Below, piece by piece: positions 25,724-35,692 of a stretch of 64,000 nt of DNA. This DNA comes from Alphaproteobacteria bacterium AO1-B (GTDB taxonomy: Bacteria > Pseudomonadota > Alphaproteobacteria > Rhizobiales > Stappiaceae). The position numbers and the translations under genes are program-made. Numbering within the stretch: position 1 is the first letter of the stretch; each line of letters starts with the position of its first letter. The notes beneath the pieces are model-generated. The model was not told where the DNA came from and searched no databases. It saw only the letters and a list, made by a program, of their open reading frames with translations. Location: positions 62,001 through 126,000 of the forward strand of contig MLAX01000002.1 in NCBI GenBank assembly GCA_001890945.1. Direction: 5' to 3'.

Positions 25724-28700
25724 TTAGAATGGGATGCTAAGTCGCATTTTCCCGCCAAAGCCTCTTTGGTTTTCGGTCATTTGGCCGAAGGCGGAGATGT
25801 CGAAGGTTGCACCACTGGCTGATAGAACACTTAAACCGGCCGACACATCGAACTGCGTTGTATCGATCTCCGTTTGCCAGTTGAATGGCGACACTGAAGC
25901 TGGCGAGCCAACAAAACGGGCTGTCGCATCGAAGGAAGTGGCGCCAAAAAACTGTGTAACTGAAAAGACAGCATTGGGCCGGATCTCTGTACCGTCTGGT
26001 GTCAAGAAGCTTCCTGCGATCTCAAGCGCTGGCCGGACGTAGGCGAAGGTCTCGCTTGAGGCGTCAATGGCGAGCGCCGTATCCGTTCCGGTCTCCTTGT
26101 AAGAGCTGTCCCCGAAATGGGCCACGCCCAGACCTAAACGTGGTTTGAACATCCACCCTGCGTGTTCAAACAGATAGCCCGCGCGCAGCTCAGCGCCTGC
26201 CCTCCATTGTTCCTGGTCGCCGCTGGCCGTGGTTCCTTCAAAACTCCGGGAGTTGTCGTAGCTGGCGTTGCTTGCGTGAACCGCCGCGCCGAACTCCCAA
26301 CGGTCGGCAAAGAGCTTGGCCGACAGGCCGCCTGAAAAGGTGCTGCCGTCGCTTGACGCCCCGGCGTCGGTGGTCAAACTGGTGGCATCATAGGCAAGCG
26401 ATGCTCCGACTGCGATACCATTGTCCAGCAGCATCTGCCCACCGGCGTTGATCCGCGTCCCGTCTTGCGAAAAACCCGAGGCACCGCCCGTTCCATCCCG
26501 GTCCAGACGGTTTGCGCTGAACGTCAGATAACCGCACTGACCATCGTCAAATCGAATACTCCCCTGATTCTGGTTCGGGCAACTGAAGAGCGTGTCGGCG
26601 AAGCTGAGCGTTTGAACGAGCCCGGCAACCCCGTTGGCCGTGGTCAGCTCCGGCCCTATCATGTTCATCAAGCGGGCATAGTCTTCGGTGGTGGTGACGT
26701 CGATCAGTGTCTTGGCAAGTTCTTCATCCAGTTCGCCTGCCTGGTAGAGCCTGTCGAAGTAGCCCGTCAGACCTTTTTGATTTGTGTTGAGCTGCCGTAT
26801 CAGCGCGTCATTGACGTAATCGACATCGTAACTGAGACTCAACCCTGTGGTTGAGGTTGTTTCCAACGCGTAGCGCGCAACGACCGACGGAATGACTTCA
26901 AGTTCTGAAACATCCAGTCCGCCTTCGGCTTCGATGATCTTCAGTGTCTGGGTTCCGTTTGGATGCTCGCTCACACGCAAGACGTTGACATCCAAAGTGC
27001 CCCCCAGCTCGGCTTGGCCATCCACGGTGAGGAGATCGGTCTCGACGCTGGACATATCGACGTCAAAGGCGACCTGGCCCGTGTATTGTTCAAAATCCCC
27101 GGTGATCCGTGTGCCTGATACCGTGTCGGCTTGGCCCACATTTATCAGACCCCAGTTACGCAGGCGGGCGACCTCGAGTGTATCGCCAGCATTCATTACC
27201 CCGCTTGACAGGTTGTCTACTTGGATTGTTGAAGACGATTTGGCAATTGAAGAGAAGGGTTGGGCATCAGCCGCCAAAGCCATTGCGGATGCCGGCAAAT
27301 TGGTTCCTGTGACACTTCCGAGGACACTTCCTGTAATCGTGCCATTGTTGGTGACGTTCAGAGTTCCGCCCCCAACAGCATTGATCGCAACACCGCTTCT
27401 CGCTTCAATAATTCCAATGTTACCAAGCGCACTATCCTCAATGGAATTGACGTAAATACCCGCACCGCTAACACTTGATGTATTCCCTGCTGCATCTGTT
27501 CGAGTGCCACCGCCATTGATTACTGCTCCGGTCCCAATATCAATGCGTATTTGCCCGGCGCCTGATCCACCGTTTTCAGCATGAATTGCATGAGCGCCAG
27601 CACCACTAGCAACAATACTTGTATTGTCGTTGACTTCGATCCTAACCGTTTCGTCGCTTACAGGATCTTCACTACCATCTCCCCCTGCATATTGCGCAAA
27701 GATACCATGTGCGGTGGTGCCAGATGTCTGAATATCTCCTCCGACGGTCACATTCACTGATCCGGCCACGCCATGGCCTCCGAAACTACCGACGTAAGCG
27801 CTTTCCGTGGACTGACCATCAAGCGTCCCCTGCACACCGCCGGCGCCGCCGACAGATTGCGCAAAGATACCGACCGAGTTGTCGCCATGGGTGGTGATCG
27901 TGCCAAGTGAGGTGACCGTCACAGCTCCGCCATTACCGGTTTCCTGCCCTGAGGTCGTCAGAACGCTCGAGCCGATCTTGCCGGCATTTTCAAGGATCAT
28001 TGAGCCGGAATAGCCGCCTCCACCACCGACCGATTGGGCAAAGATGCCGAAAGACGCCGCATTGATGTCCCCCGAAATGTCAGACCCGGTCGTGATGTCG
28101 GCCTGAGAGACAACTGTGACCGCCCCGCCATTCCCGGATGAGCCCTCGTGGCCACCAACAGAACTCTCGTGATAGGTAACATTATCACTCAGCGTTCCAA
28201 TTCCGCCAAAGTGTGTGCCTCCGCCGCCGCCGACAGACTGTGCAAAAATTCCCGAGGATTGTTCAGACGCGGTTGTAATTGTGCCGCTGTTGTAGGTCAC
28301 GTTGACCGCGCCACCGTCGCCAGCCACACCACCTTTGCCACCAACGGCGACCGTCACATCTTCAATTGCACCCAGGCCCGTTTTACTTCCGGTATTCCCC
28401 CCGCCGCCGCCGATAGATTGGGCCAACACTGCCGCGCTACCGTAGCCCGCGGTCGTAATCGTTCCAGTGTTGTCAACCTGAACCTCGCCGCCGGTTCCGC
28501 CGCCGCTGCCGTTGCCGCCCAGCTGAAGTGCATAAGAGTCTGTGATGCTGGCCGCTTCACCGCCTGATCCGCCGCCGCCACCAATGGACTGAACGAAGAT
28601 CCCATAGGCGTTCACACCCGTTGTTGTTATTCGACCGGTGTTGGTCACCGTGACGTCTGCACCATCACCAGCTGCCCCGCCAACACCTCCGATCGTCAAT

Positions 28701-31700
28701 TGCGCAGAACCAAAGTCGTCCGCCAGATTTGTGAAATTATAAAGAGATCGCAGATGCTGCGTTGTACCGCTCGTGTTTGAACTGATTGTCTGCGATGCAA
28801 AGCTGTCGGCATTGCTGGCAGCCGCGCCGCCGACGCCGCCCCCACCGCCAACCGACTGACTGATGATACCATGGGCGACGTCTCCGCTCGTTACGATTGG
28901 GGCCGAATTGTTAATCGTTACATCGCCAGCGTTGGCACCGGTTCCCCCATCACCGCCAATCTTGAGCGTGAAAGCCCTCGAGGTTGCTGTGCTATCGCTG
29001 TCATCTCCATCAGCGCTGGCGCCCCCAAGAATGTCTCCTTGGAACAGATCTTGCGAAAAATTCGTCGACAGTCCGCCGTCCCCACCGTTTCCGCCCACCG
29101 ATTGAGCAAAAATTCCATAGGCACCACTTCCACCAGTGGTGATATGACCACCCCCGTGATTGACAACATCAACAGCTCCGCCAACAGCCCCGTTTCCGCC
29201 CGTGCCACCAATCGTGGCATTGAGGTTGATTTTTGTACTCGATCCGTCCGGGTTGGCCGTAGTTTCTCCGAAATTGTAAACGCCTGTCCCGCCAAACCCA
29301 CCGGCACCGCCGCTACCACCGATAGACTGCACATAAATCCCGCTGGAGCTGGTACCAGATGTTGTGATCTTGCTGCCGTTGTTAACGCTCGCCTCGCCAC
29401 CCGTGCCGCCGGTCCCACCGCCGCCACCGAGTGCGACATCAAAGTTCAATGCCAATGAGTCGCCCGATGCGAAATTGCTTAGGATGTTATACGTCAGGCC
29501 GCCCGCACCCCCAGATCCCCCAATGGATTGCACGATGATACCACTGGAATTGTCGCCCGCAGTCGTAATGTCAGCACCATTCGCCACCCGCGCGGTACCT
29601 GCGTTGCCGCCCGATCCGCCAGTTCCGCCAAAAGTAACACCGACATCGATGTGCTCGCCCGAACCCGCATTGATCGTACCGGAGATGGCCATGCCCCCCG
29701 AACCGCCGCTGCCCGCGATGGATTGCGCCTGGATTCCGGCGCTGTTGAAATCCTGCGTATTAATCGTCGCACTGTTGTGTACGTAGGTATAATCACCGCT
29801 GCCGGCGGTCGCGCCGCCTCCACCAAAGACAAAGGTTGCGTTACCAGCTGGAATATCGCCATCTGTAAAGTCGACATTCATGCCAGTCTCGATCGCAGCC
29901 CCACCTTGTCCACCATTGCCACCCAGGCTCAGGGCATTGATGCCCGCAGCGGACGGTCCGTTGGTTGTGATGCTGGCGCCTGCCGAGGTTGTTACGTGAA
30001 CCTCATTAGCTGTTCCGCCGATGCCGCCACCGCCGCCGATTGTAACGGTTGTGTCTCCTTGCGAGATGCCGGAACCGGAGACGGACATTCCCCCACGCCC
30101 GCCATTGCCGCCCTGGCTGATGGCAGAAATACCGTCCGACATGAAACCGGCTGTCTGGATTAGGCCACCTGCGGTACCCGCAGTAACAGTGACGTTGCCT
30201 GCTGCGCCTCCTCGGCCGCCGTCGCCGCCGATAGAAACGTCTGCTGACGTGAGGGCCGCGCCATCTCCACTAAAGGCCAGCCCGGCCTTGCCGCCAGACC
30301 CTGCTCCACTCATCGCCAATATCCCTGGCGATTGCTCAGCGCCCGTGACCAGACTTGTACCCGACCAGTTGACTGATACAGCTCCAGCATTCCCGCCCGC
30401 ACCACCTGCGCCGCCGACGCTGACGCTGGTCGAGCTTGAAGAAAGGCCTTCACCAGTGAAGACACCCGAGCCGCTGCCTCCGCCGCCAGCCTGACTCGTT
30501 GCCTGGATGCCTACCGACATCGAGCCGGCCGTTGAAATCGTGTCCGTGGAGGTAATGCTGACCAGGCCTGAAGTTCCGGCTGCCCCTCCAGCCCCGCCAA
30601 TTCCAATATTCACGCCATCGTCATCGGCCACGGCGCCGATAGAGCCCACAACATGTGCGTTGCCCCCCGAGCCACCGATGCTCGAGGCCACCAGCGCGCC
30701 TGACACCGCACCTTGCGTTGTAATCCCCCCAGAGGAGTAGACCGTGACCGCGGCTCCGTTGCCGCCTTGTCCGCCGTTTCCACCAATTGCGAGCCCAACA
30801 CTGTCAGTTGACGAAATCGTTCCCGAAATGGTCGCGCCCGATTGCCCGCCACTTCCACCAATTGAAGATGCGTAAAGCCCCATAGCTCCGTCACCTGTCG
30901 TCTGGACCAATCCCTCCCCATTCGATCCATCAGAGGCGCAGGTACCGTTTGCCTGTTCGTCGCTGACGTTACGGCAAATCGTGACAGCGCCACCATCGCC
31001 AGCGCCGCCGCCAGCGCCCCCTACGCCTAATGAAAATGCTCCCAAATCTGCTGAGGCTGAGGCGGCCAATGCCGTTCCTGCCGATCCACCACCGCCTCCA
31101 ACGCTCAATGCCGAAATGGCAGTGGCGTTGCCGCCGTGTGTGGTGAGAGATCCATAGAGATCCAAGTTCACATCTGCACCTGAGCCGCCGGCGCCGCCGG
31201 ACCCTCCAACCGCAACAGCTACCGACGGTCCTAAACTCCCCGAAACAGAATAGGCGTGGCCACCGTGTCCGCCGCCACCGCCAACGCTCATGGCCGCAAT
31301 GCCGCGCGCATTGTCGCCGTGGGTCGTTATACTGGACCCGTTTTCGGTTTTCAGTTGTTGGATCTCTCCGCCATCCCCACCCGATCCCCCAGAGCCAGCG
31401 ATAGCAACTGAAAGACCGCCCGATAAGGCCAGCGTGCTGGCGCCATACCCACCTGAACCGCCAATGCTTTGGACGACAAGACCATCCGCCCCGGCGCCTG
31501 ATGTACTAATCGCGCCACCAACGGCCGTGTTTATGAGGCCACCGGTCGCGCCAGTACCTCCCTGGCCGCCGATCGCAGAAATGCCAACGACGGATCCGGC
31601 AGAACCGCCGCCGCCTCCAATCGACTGGATCAATACCCCGATTGCGTCATCGCCAGTTGTGGCAATACTTGCAGTCGATGTCGCTGAAATGCTCCCACCA

Positions 31701-33574
31701 GCCCCTCCGCGAGCTCCGGTGCCGCCAATACTAACAAGCCCGCGCGCGCTTCCACCGTCACCGCCCGTTCCGCCGATCGATTGAACAACAACACCGCGGC
31801 TCCGCTCGCCAGTAGTTGAGATGACACCTGAAGCTGACACACCCAGCGCTCCGCCATCACCGCCCGACGACCCTTCTTCATCTCCGGACAGAGACACCAG
31901 TCCCGATGCCGATGAGGCTTTGCCCCCACCACCGCCTTGGCTTTGCGCAAAAATCCCGTCTGAATCGGCGCCCGTTGTCGATATTCCACTTCCGGCTGAT
32001 CCATTGTAGTGGACGGTAACACCGCCGCCGCCACCAGCGCTTTGGCTGTTGGCGCCATAGGCTACGATGCCGAATGTATTGCCCGCATCGCCAGAAAACC
32101 CGCCGACCGACTGCGCAAAAATACCATCCGAAAGTGATCCTGCAGTTGAAATCTCTCCGGTATATTGAACAGCGATACCCGCACCCGGGCCCGATCCCGC
32201 TCCAGCGCCACCGCCTGTCCCGAGGCCATAGCCGTCACCTCCGTCACCGCCGGCACCACCGTAACTGCGTGCAACAAGCCCTGCATTGTTGTCTCCTATA
32301 GTGGTAATAGTCGCAATTTGCCCGGAGTCCGCCTTTGAAATGCTAACTGTGACACCACCGCCAGCACCACCTTGGCCTCCGTCTCCGCCACTGCCACCGC
32401 TATGTCCGTAGCCACCCATGCCGCCGTTTCCGGCAATACTCTCGGCCAGAAGACCCGGAACTGACGTTACATCGATAACCAATGTGCCCGTTGAACCGTC
32501 TGCTGTTGTATTGGTGAGATTTACGAAGCCCCCATCGCCGCCAAAGCCCCCCGCACCGCCGTAAGCATTTCCGAACACACCGTTTTCAGCTCCGCCGCCG
32601 ACACCGCCACTTCCACCTCGGGAGCTCGCTACGATTCCACCTAGTCCTGTGGTCGAAAAGTTGCTGGTGTATACATTTATAGTGCCGCCGGCACCGCCCG
32701 TGCCACCATCACCCCCATCAGCTTGCGCGTTTGAAGTTTTTCCTTCGCCGCCGTCTCCTCCGTCGGACGCATAACTCGTCACCGAGAGGCCACTGCCGGT
32801 AGTGAGGTCAGTGTTCGTTGCAACCGCAGTGATTTGGCCACCGTTGCCGCCTATTCCACCGTCTCCACCCACAGCTCTTTTTTGATTCTTGGACTCAGCT
32901 TTGGCGCCATCTCCGCCGCTGCCAGCCGTTGAGAAGATCAGAATGTTTGGTTTGGTCGTCGTATCTACGGAAATGCCCGTGATCGTCGCAGTCACATCTC
33001 CTCCGGCACCGCCCTCGCCACCGGTGTCTCCTGTTCGCTCGCCATTGCCTTCGGTTTCCTGAGGGGAGGCACCTGCGCTGCCGTTAGCATACGCGGAAAC
33101 ACCGCTTTCCATGTTGCTATTTAGAGCGAAACCATTCAGATCGATATCCAGGACAACCGCTGCAGGCTCTTCGCCGCTCCCAGCCGCCTCAGCACCTACC
33201 GCCCAAATCGAATCGCTGGGCATTTGTGCGTTAAAGGCTGCATTCGTTGCATTCTCTATCGTCAGCGTTACTGTCTGACTGCTGTCGGTGTCGTCTTTGA
33301 TGAAGTTAATTATCCCCAACTCCCCGCTGCAGGTCTCTTGCAGCCCCGATTGCGTGCAAGCTGCCTCTGCAGGTTTGGCAGAAAGGATGGCCGTCAGTGC
33401 GATTAACGATACGGTTGTAAACCATCGCTCAGCCAAAGAATGGTTGTGATCTAACTTTGAACATCGACCGGCACCAAGAGAAAAGAGGGATGCCAAATCT
33501 TCCTCTTTTGGTGAGCTTGTCTTCACACCTGTAGAAGCTCCAGCTGAAGCAAAAATGCGGACAACCGAATTCAT
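25724..33574 (-). CDS. giant glycine-rich autotransporter (type Va secretion) adhesin-like protein
   Basis: This 2616-residue protein has an N-terminal extension of about 48 residues followed by a hydrophobic signal with cleavage near AEA (residue 71). A very long passenger follows, then a C-terminal outer-membrane beta-barrel of roughly 280 residues ending in Phe (RLSIPF). By my count the passenger holds about 27 copies of a unit ending in a motif such as FAQSIGGGGGSGG. Each is followed by strand-forming Val/Thr-rich segments (VTVTNTGRITTTG), the pattern of a long right-handed beta helix. It is exported by Sec and self-translocated to the surface; adhesion or biofilm roles are typical of the family. 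No protease motif was noticed. The frame is intact over 7.8 kb. Confidence 0.93.
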   Translation of the reverse strand: MNSVVRIFASAGASTGVKTSSPKEEDLASLFSLGAGRCSKLDHNHSLAERWFTTVSLIALTAILSAKPAEAACTQSGLQETCSGELGIINFIKDDTDSSQTVTLTIENATNAAFNAQMPSDSIWAVGAEAAGSGEEPAAVVLDIDLNGFALNSNMESGVSAYANGSAGASPQETEGNGERTGDTGGEGGAGGDVTATITGISVDTTTKPNILIFSTAGSGGDGAKAESKNQKRAVGGDGGIGGNGGQITAVATNTDLTTGSGLSVTSYASDGGDGGEGKTSNAQADGGDGGTGGAGGTINVYTSNFSTTGLGGIVASSRGGSGGVGGGAENGVFGNAYGGAGGFGGDGGFVNLTNTTADGSTGTLVIDVTSVPGLLAESIAGNGGMGGYGHSGGSGGDGGQGGAGGGVTVSISKADSGQIATITTIGDNNAGLVARSYGGAGGDGGDGYGLGTGGGAGAGSGPGAGIAVQYTGEISTAGSLSDGIFAQSVGGFSGDAGNTFGIVAYGANSQSAGGGGGVTVHYNGSAGSGISTTGADSDGIFAQSQGGGGGKASSASGLVSLSGDEEGSSGGDGGALGVSASGVISTTGERSRGVVVQSIGGTGGDGGSARGLVSIGGTGARGGAGGSISATSTASIATTGDDAIGVLIQSIGGGGGSAGSVVGISAIGGQGGTGATGGLINTAVGGAISTSGAGADGLVVQSIGGSGGYGASTLALSGGLSVAIAGSGGSGGDGGEIQQLKTENGSSITTHGDNARGIAAMSVGGGGGHGGHAYSVSGSLGPSVAVAVGGSGGAGGSGADVNLDLYGSLTTHGGNATAISALSVGGGGGSAGTALAASASADLGAFSLGVGGAGGGAGDGGAVTICRNVSDEQANGTCASDGSNGEGLVQTTGDGAMGLYASSIGGSGGQSGATISGTISSTDSVGLAIGGNGGQGGNGAAVTVYSSGGITTQGAVSGALVASSIGGSGGNAHVVGSIGAVADDDGVNIGIGGAGGAAGTSGLVSITSTDTISTAGSMSVGIQATSQAGGGGSGSGVFTGEGLSSSSTSVSVGGAGGAGGNAGAVSVNWSGTSLVTGAEQSPGILAMSGAGSGGKAGLAFSGDGAALTSADVSIGGDGGRGGAAGNVTVTAGTAGGLIQTAGFMSDGISAISQGGNGGRGGMSVSGSGISQGDTTVTIGGGGGIGGTANEVHVTTSAGASITTNGPSAAGINALSLGGNGGQGGAAIETGMNVDFTDGDIPAGNATFVFGGGGATAGSGDYTYVHNSATINTQDFNSAGIQAQSIAGSGGSGGMAISGTINAGSGEHIDVGVTFGGTGGSGGNAGTARVANGADITTAGDNSSGIIVQSIGGSGGAGGLTYNILSNFASGDSLALNFDVALGGGGGTGGTGGEASVNNGSKITTSGTSSSGIYVQSIGGSGGAGGFGGTGVYNFGETTANPDGSSTKINLNATIGGTGGNGAVGGAVDVVNHGGGHITTGGSGAYGIFAQSVGGNGGDGGLSTNFSQDLFQGDILGGASADGDDSDSTATSRAFTLKIGGDGGTGANAGDVTINNSAPIVTSGDVAHGIISQSVGGGGGVGGAAASNADSFASQTISSNTSGTTQHLRSLYNFTNLADDFGSAQLTIGGVGGAAGDGADVTVTNTGRITTTGVNAYGIFVQSIGGGGGSGGEAASITDSYALQLGGNGSGGGTGGEVQVDNTGTITTAGYGSAAVLAQSIGGGGGNTGSKTGLGAIEDVTVAVGGKGGVAGDGGAVNVTYNSGTITTASEQSSGIFAQSVGGGGGTHFGGIGTLSDNVTYHESSVGGHEGSSGNGGAVTVVSQADITTGSDISGDINAASFGIFAQSVGGGGGYSGSMILENAGKIGSSVLTTSGQETGNGGAVTVTSLGTITTHGDNSVGIFAQSVGGAGGVQGTLDGQSTESAYVGSFGGHGVAGSVNVTVGGDIQTSGTTAHGIFAQYAGGDGSEDPVSDETVRIEVNDNTSIVASGAGAHAIHAENGGSGAGQIRIDIGTGAVINGGGTRTDAAGNTSSVSGAGIYVNSIEDSALGNIGIIEARSGVAINAVGGGTLNVTNNGTITGSVLGSVTGTNLPASAMALAADAQPFSSIAKSSSTIQVDNLSSGVMNAGDTLEVARLRNWGLINVGQADTVSGTRITGDFEQYTGQVAFDVDMSSVETDLLTVDGQAELGGTLDVNVLRVSEHPNGTQTLKIIEAEGGLDVSELEVIPSVVARYALETTSTTGLSLSYDVDYVNDALIRQLNTNQKGLTGYFDRLYQAGELDEELAKTLIDVTTTEDYARLMNMIGPELTTANGVAGLVQTLSFADTLFSCPNQNQGSIRFDDGQCGYLTFSANRLDRDGTGGASGFSQDGTRINAGGQMLLDNGIAVGASLAYDATSLTTDAGASSDGSTFSGGLSAKLFADRWEFGAAVHASNASYDNSRSFEGTTASGDQEQWRAGAELRAGYLFEHAGWMFKPRLGLGVAHFGDSSYKETGTDTALAIDASSETFAYVRPALEIAGSFLTPDGTEIRPNAVFSVTQFFGATSFDATARFVGSPASVSPFNWQTEIDTTQFDVSAGLSVLSASGATFDISAFGQMTENQRGFGGKMRLSIPF

Positions 33575-34039
33575 AAACAGGCTCCTTCAGAGCAATCAAA
33601 AGTGACTTCCATCTTCAGCACTGATTTGAATCTGCCTTGCATTTCAAGTGCGGCGAATCGAGGAAGAGATGCAAAACGGATGGTGATGGTATTCCCGTTC
33701 ACGCATCCAAGAATGCTAAAAAGTTGACATTTGTGATCTCAGTTTGGTCCGTTATCCGTTTGGTTTGGCATCGTGTCTTTACTTATTGATTTGCAGTATT
33801 CAGGTTTGTTGCTTCTCTACGATTTGTGGCTTGCGGTAAGCTGACCCCGTCACTGAACGGCACGCTAGCAAGCAGAAAACTGGGCATTTATCTCTACCCA
33901 AACCTTCTGATGCGATGCGGATCTCTTGGTGCGCCTAGCATTTAGGATCGGAATTGCGTCCCGCCGTTTCTGGTTTGCGACCTCGTCGCAAAGTGCACAG
34001 AGCAGTCATTCTTAGCCATTGCAACACAAGTCTGCATCC
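33575..34039. other. intergenic region upstream of the autotransporter, with one repeat copy
   Basis: This region should hold the autotransporter promoter (minus strand). No convincing promoter was identified. The palindromic repeat at 33951-34013 is listed separately and abuts the repeat of about 350 bp that begins near 34040. Confidence 0.4.
33951..34013. repeat. 62-bp dispersed repeat with palindromic core, copy 2
   Basis: This is the second copy of the element at 23321-23382, with the same TTTGCGACCTCGTCGCAAA core and only a handful of substitutions in the flanks. It is followed closely by the larger coding repeat, so the two elements may belong together here. Confidence 0.75.
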
Positions 34040-34392
34040 CGCACATTCCGGCCGTTGCTCCTACATCCATCAATGACCTGAGCGAGCTCGTTTGTAAGTT
34101 GCGTCTGCGCTTCTGGCCCAGCCGATCTGTCACCCGTTTTCCAGAACCTTTTTTACTCGCGCGCGGGCTGCTTCCTTGGCTTCAAGCTGTGCGAGCTCGG
34201 TTTCCAGGCGCATGAAAAACGGCAGGTAGTCGTCGCCGAGTTTCTGGACCAAGAGGGCTGTCACCTTCAGGGCGGACTTCAGCCGGGCTGTGTCGATGGG
34301 CCGGCCGGACGCTGCTGATGCCGCCGTCGATTGGCGCTCTCGGCCCTGAGCGGACATTCATTCTGATTGCCGCGAATGTCTTTAAGGAGCCC
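34040..34392 (-). repeat. dispersed repeat of about 350 bp carrying a small coding module, copy 2
   Basis: This is the best-preserved full-length copy of the repeat family (compare 13398-13754). The right end is the 71-bp hairpin tail at 34322-34392 with GACATTC and GAATGTC arms. The minus-strand coding module inside is open (34130-34357). RidA-like gene 34466 starts 74 bases beyond the end. Confidence 0.72.
34130..34357 (-). CDS. small protein encoded by the dispersed repeat (75 residues, function unknown)
   Basis: The protein has a short N-terminus (MSAQGRERQSTA) and the shared core RPIDTARLKSALKVTALL. An acidic-basic helical end follows with MRLETELAQLEAKEAA, probably a coiled coil. The same module ends the larger protein at 45499-45882 in the prophage region. 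The start codon lies inside the hairpin of the 71-bp repeat tail. Whether this isolated copy is expressed is unclear; an origin from the prophage-region gene is a reasonable guess. Confidence 0.5.
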   Translation of the reverse strand: MSAQGRERQSTAASAASGRPIDTARLKSALKVTALLVQKLGDDYLPFFMRLETELAQLEAKEAARARVKKVLENG

Positions 34393-34465
34393 CGAGTGAC
34401 AGCCTCCCGCGCTGCAGCTATTGTCCGTTAGGGAGAAAAGGTGTCTTTTTCGAAAGGTGTGGTGA

Positions 34466-34852
34466 GTGGCAAAACGAGCAATCATCCCCAAAGACATGAC
34501 AGGCCTCTATCAGAGCTGGAAGATGGCGCCGGGCTCTGAGGTCGATGGTTTCGTCTTTCTGACGGGGTTTAATGGAGCGGGCTTGGACGGTACGACATCT
34601 CCTGACGCCGCAACGCAAATCAATACTGCCTTTGACCAAGTGTTCAGTGTCTTGAGCGAAGGGGCGATGAATGCTCGCAACGTGGTGGAGGTAACAAGCT
34701 ATCACATCGGACTGAAAGACCATCTGGAAGCATTCAAGGCGATTTGGGCGGAACGGATGTGCGAACCTTATCCAGCTTGGACAGCTATAGAGGTCGCGGG
34801 CTTCGCCTCAGAAGGGGTAGTGGTGGAATTGCGGGTGGTTGCGCATAGGTAA
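34466..34852 (+). CDS. RidA/YjgF-family protein (non-canonical)
   Basis: This 128-residue protein starts with GTG 34466, with AAAGG ten bases upstream. The chorismate-mutase-like trimeric fold is indicated by the pattern FLTGFNG, NARNVVEVTSYH and PAWTAIEVAGF. True RidA deaminates 2-aminoacrylate-derived imines with an Arg in the PARS-x-V motif. Here that position is Trp105 (PAWTAIEV), so it is not a canonical imine deaminase and belongs with one of the other Rid subgroups. It is preceded by the dispersed repeat and stands alone. Confidence 0.88.
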   Translation: MAKRAIIPKDMTGLYQSWKMAPGSEVDGFVFLTGFNGAGLDGTTSPDAATQINTAFDQVFSVLSEGAMNARNVVEVTSYHIGLKDHLEAFKAIWAERMCEPYPAWTAIEVAGFASEGVVVELRVVAHR

Positions 34853-34885
34853 TCGGCCATTGGCACAACCGCAGCGAAAATTGGC

Positions 34886-34905
34886 AAAGTCCGCAAGGTG
34901 GACCT
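34886..34905. repeat. GTCCGC palindrome, copy 3
   Basis: AAAGTCCGCAAGGTGGACCTTT is an imperfect inverted repeat just after the RidA-like gene. It resembles the palindromes near 13356 and 35811 and may serve as a transcript end. No T-run follows in the plus direction beyond CTTTG. Confidence 0.35.
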
Positions 34906-35008
34906 TTGTGTGGCTCTCAAACAAAGTCCCTGTCGAGCCCGAATCTCCTGAGATGCTTTACTTGCACAAGAGTCGGCATTGTATGTGACGCTGTTTGCCC
35001 GGCAGGCA

Positions 35009-35692
35009 TCAGGTGGTGCGATGTCCCATGACATATTTCAGGGGAGCGACGAGCATCCAAGCACCGACGCCGAGCATAGTGCCCCCTGCAAGATTTCCGC
35101 CCCAGAATGACAAGATTTCAGATCCAAAGCGGCTGACGATCTGCTTCTTGATTGTTACCGCGCACAAGGCGATCAGACTGAAACAGACAAATCCGTTCAG
35201 GTACATGAAGAAGCCGAGAACCAGAATTTGAGTGCTAACGTTTCCCAGATCGACCGCCACAAATTGCGGTAGGAAAGACGTCAGCAGGACAATCATTTTC
35301 GGATTTCCGAGATTGGTCAGGAGACCTTGGAGATAAGTTGCGAGGAGAGGCTCCTCGGATCTTAGGTTTCGGGTGTCTCTGGTGTTATGATCCATTGCGC
35401 GCGAAGCGAAAGAAGCGCGCAACATCTTATATCCGATGTAGATGAGATAGAGAGCACCAGCCGCGCGGACTGCCATCCAGACTGCCGGGGAGAGCGAGTT
35501 TACAAAATCCATTCCAAACGCGATGCCAGGAACGAAGAAAAGGCCTGCGGAAACAACCCCGAGAATAGCTGCAAAGGCGTGCTTCATTCCTTGCGAGGTC
35601 GCGCGCGATACCACTACAAGACTGTCAGGTCCGGGCGTCAGGAACATGAGCGCATGTATCCCAACCATGACAGCGACCAGGTTCCAATCCAT
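35009..35692 (-). CDS. LysE/RhtB-family exporter
   Basis: This 227-residue protein has six helices, the signature FLTPGPDSLVVVSRATSQG near residue 17, AGALYLIYIGYKML, and the NLGNPKMIVLLTSFLPQFV block. It exports amino acids or related metabolites. The sequence differs clearly from the LysE protein at 20542. It stands alone, without a LysG-type regulator nearby. Confidence 0.92.
   Translation of the reverse strand: MDWNLVAVMVGIHALMFLTPGPDSLVVVSRATSQGMKHAFAAILGVVSAGLFFVPGIAFGMDFVNSLSPAVWMAVRAAGALYLIYIGYKMLRASFASRAMDHNTRDTRNLRSEEPLLATYLQGLLTNLGNPKMIVLLTSFLPQFVAVDLGNVSTQILVLGFFMYLNGFVCFSLIALCAVTIKKQIVSRFGSEILSFWGGNLAGGTMLGVGAWMLVAPLKYVMGHRTT

Noticed and set aside
26465..32301. Several open frames of 60-210 residues on the plus strand, some Pro-rich
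   Set aside because: They are antisense to the autotransporter gene and reflect its repetitive Gly/Ser/Ala codons; no ribosome-binding sites or domains.
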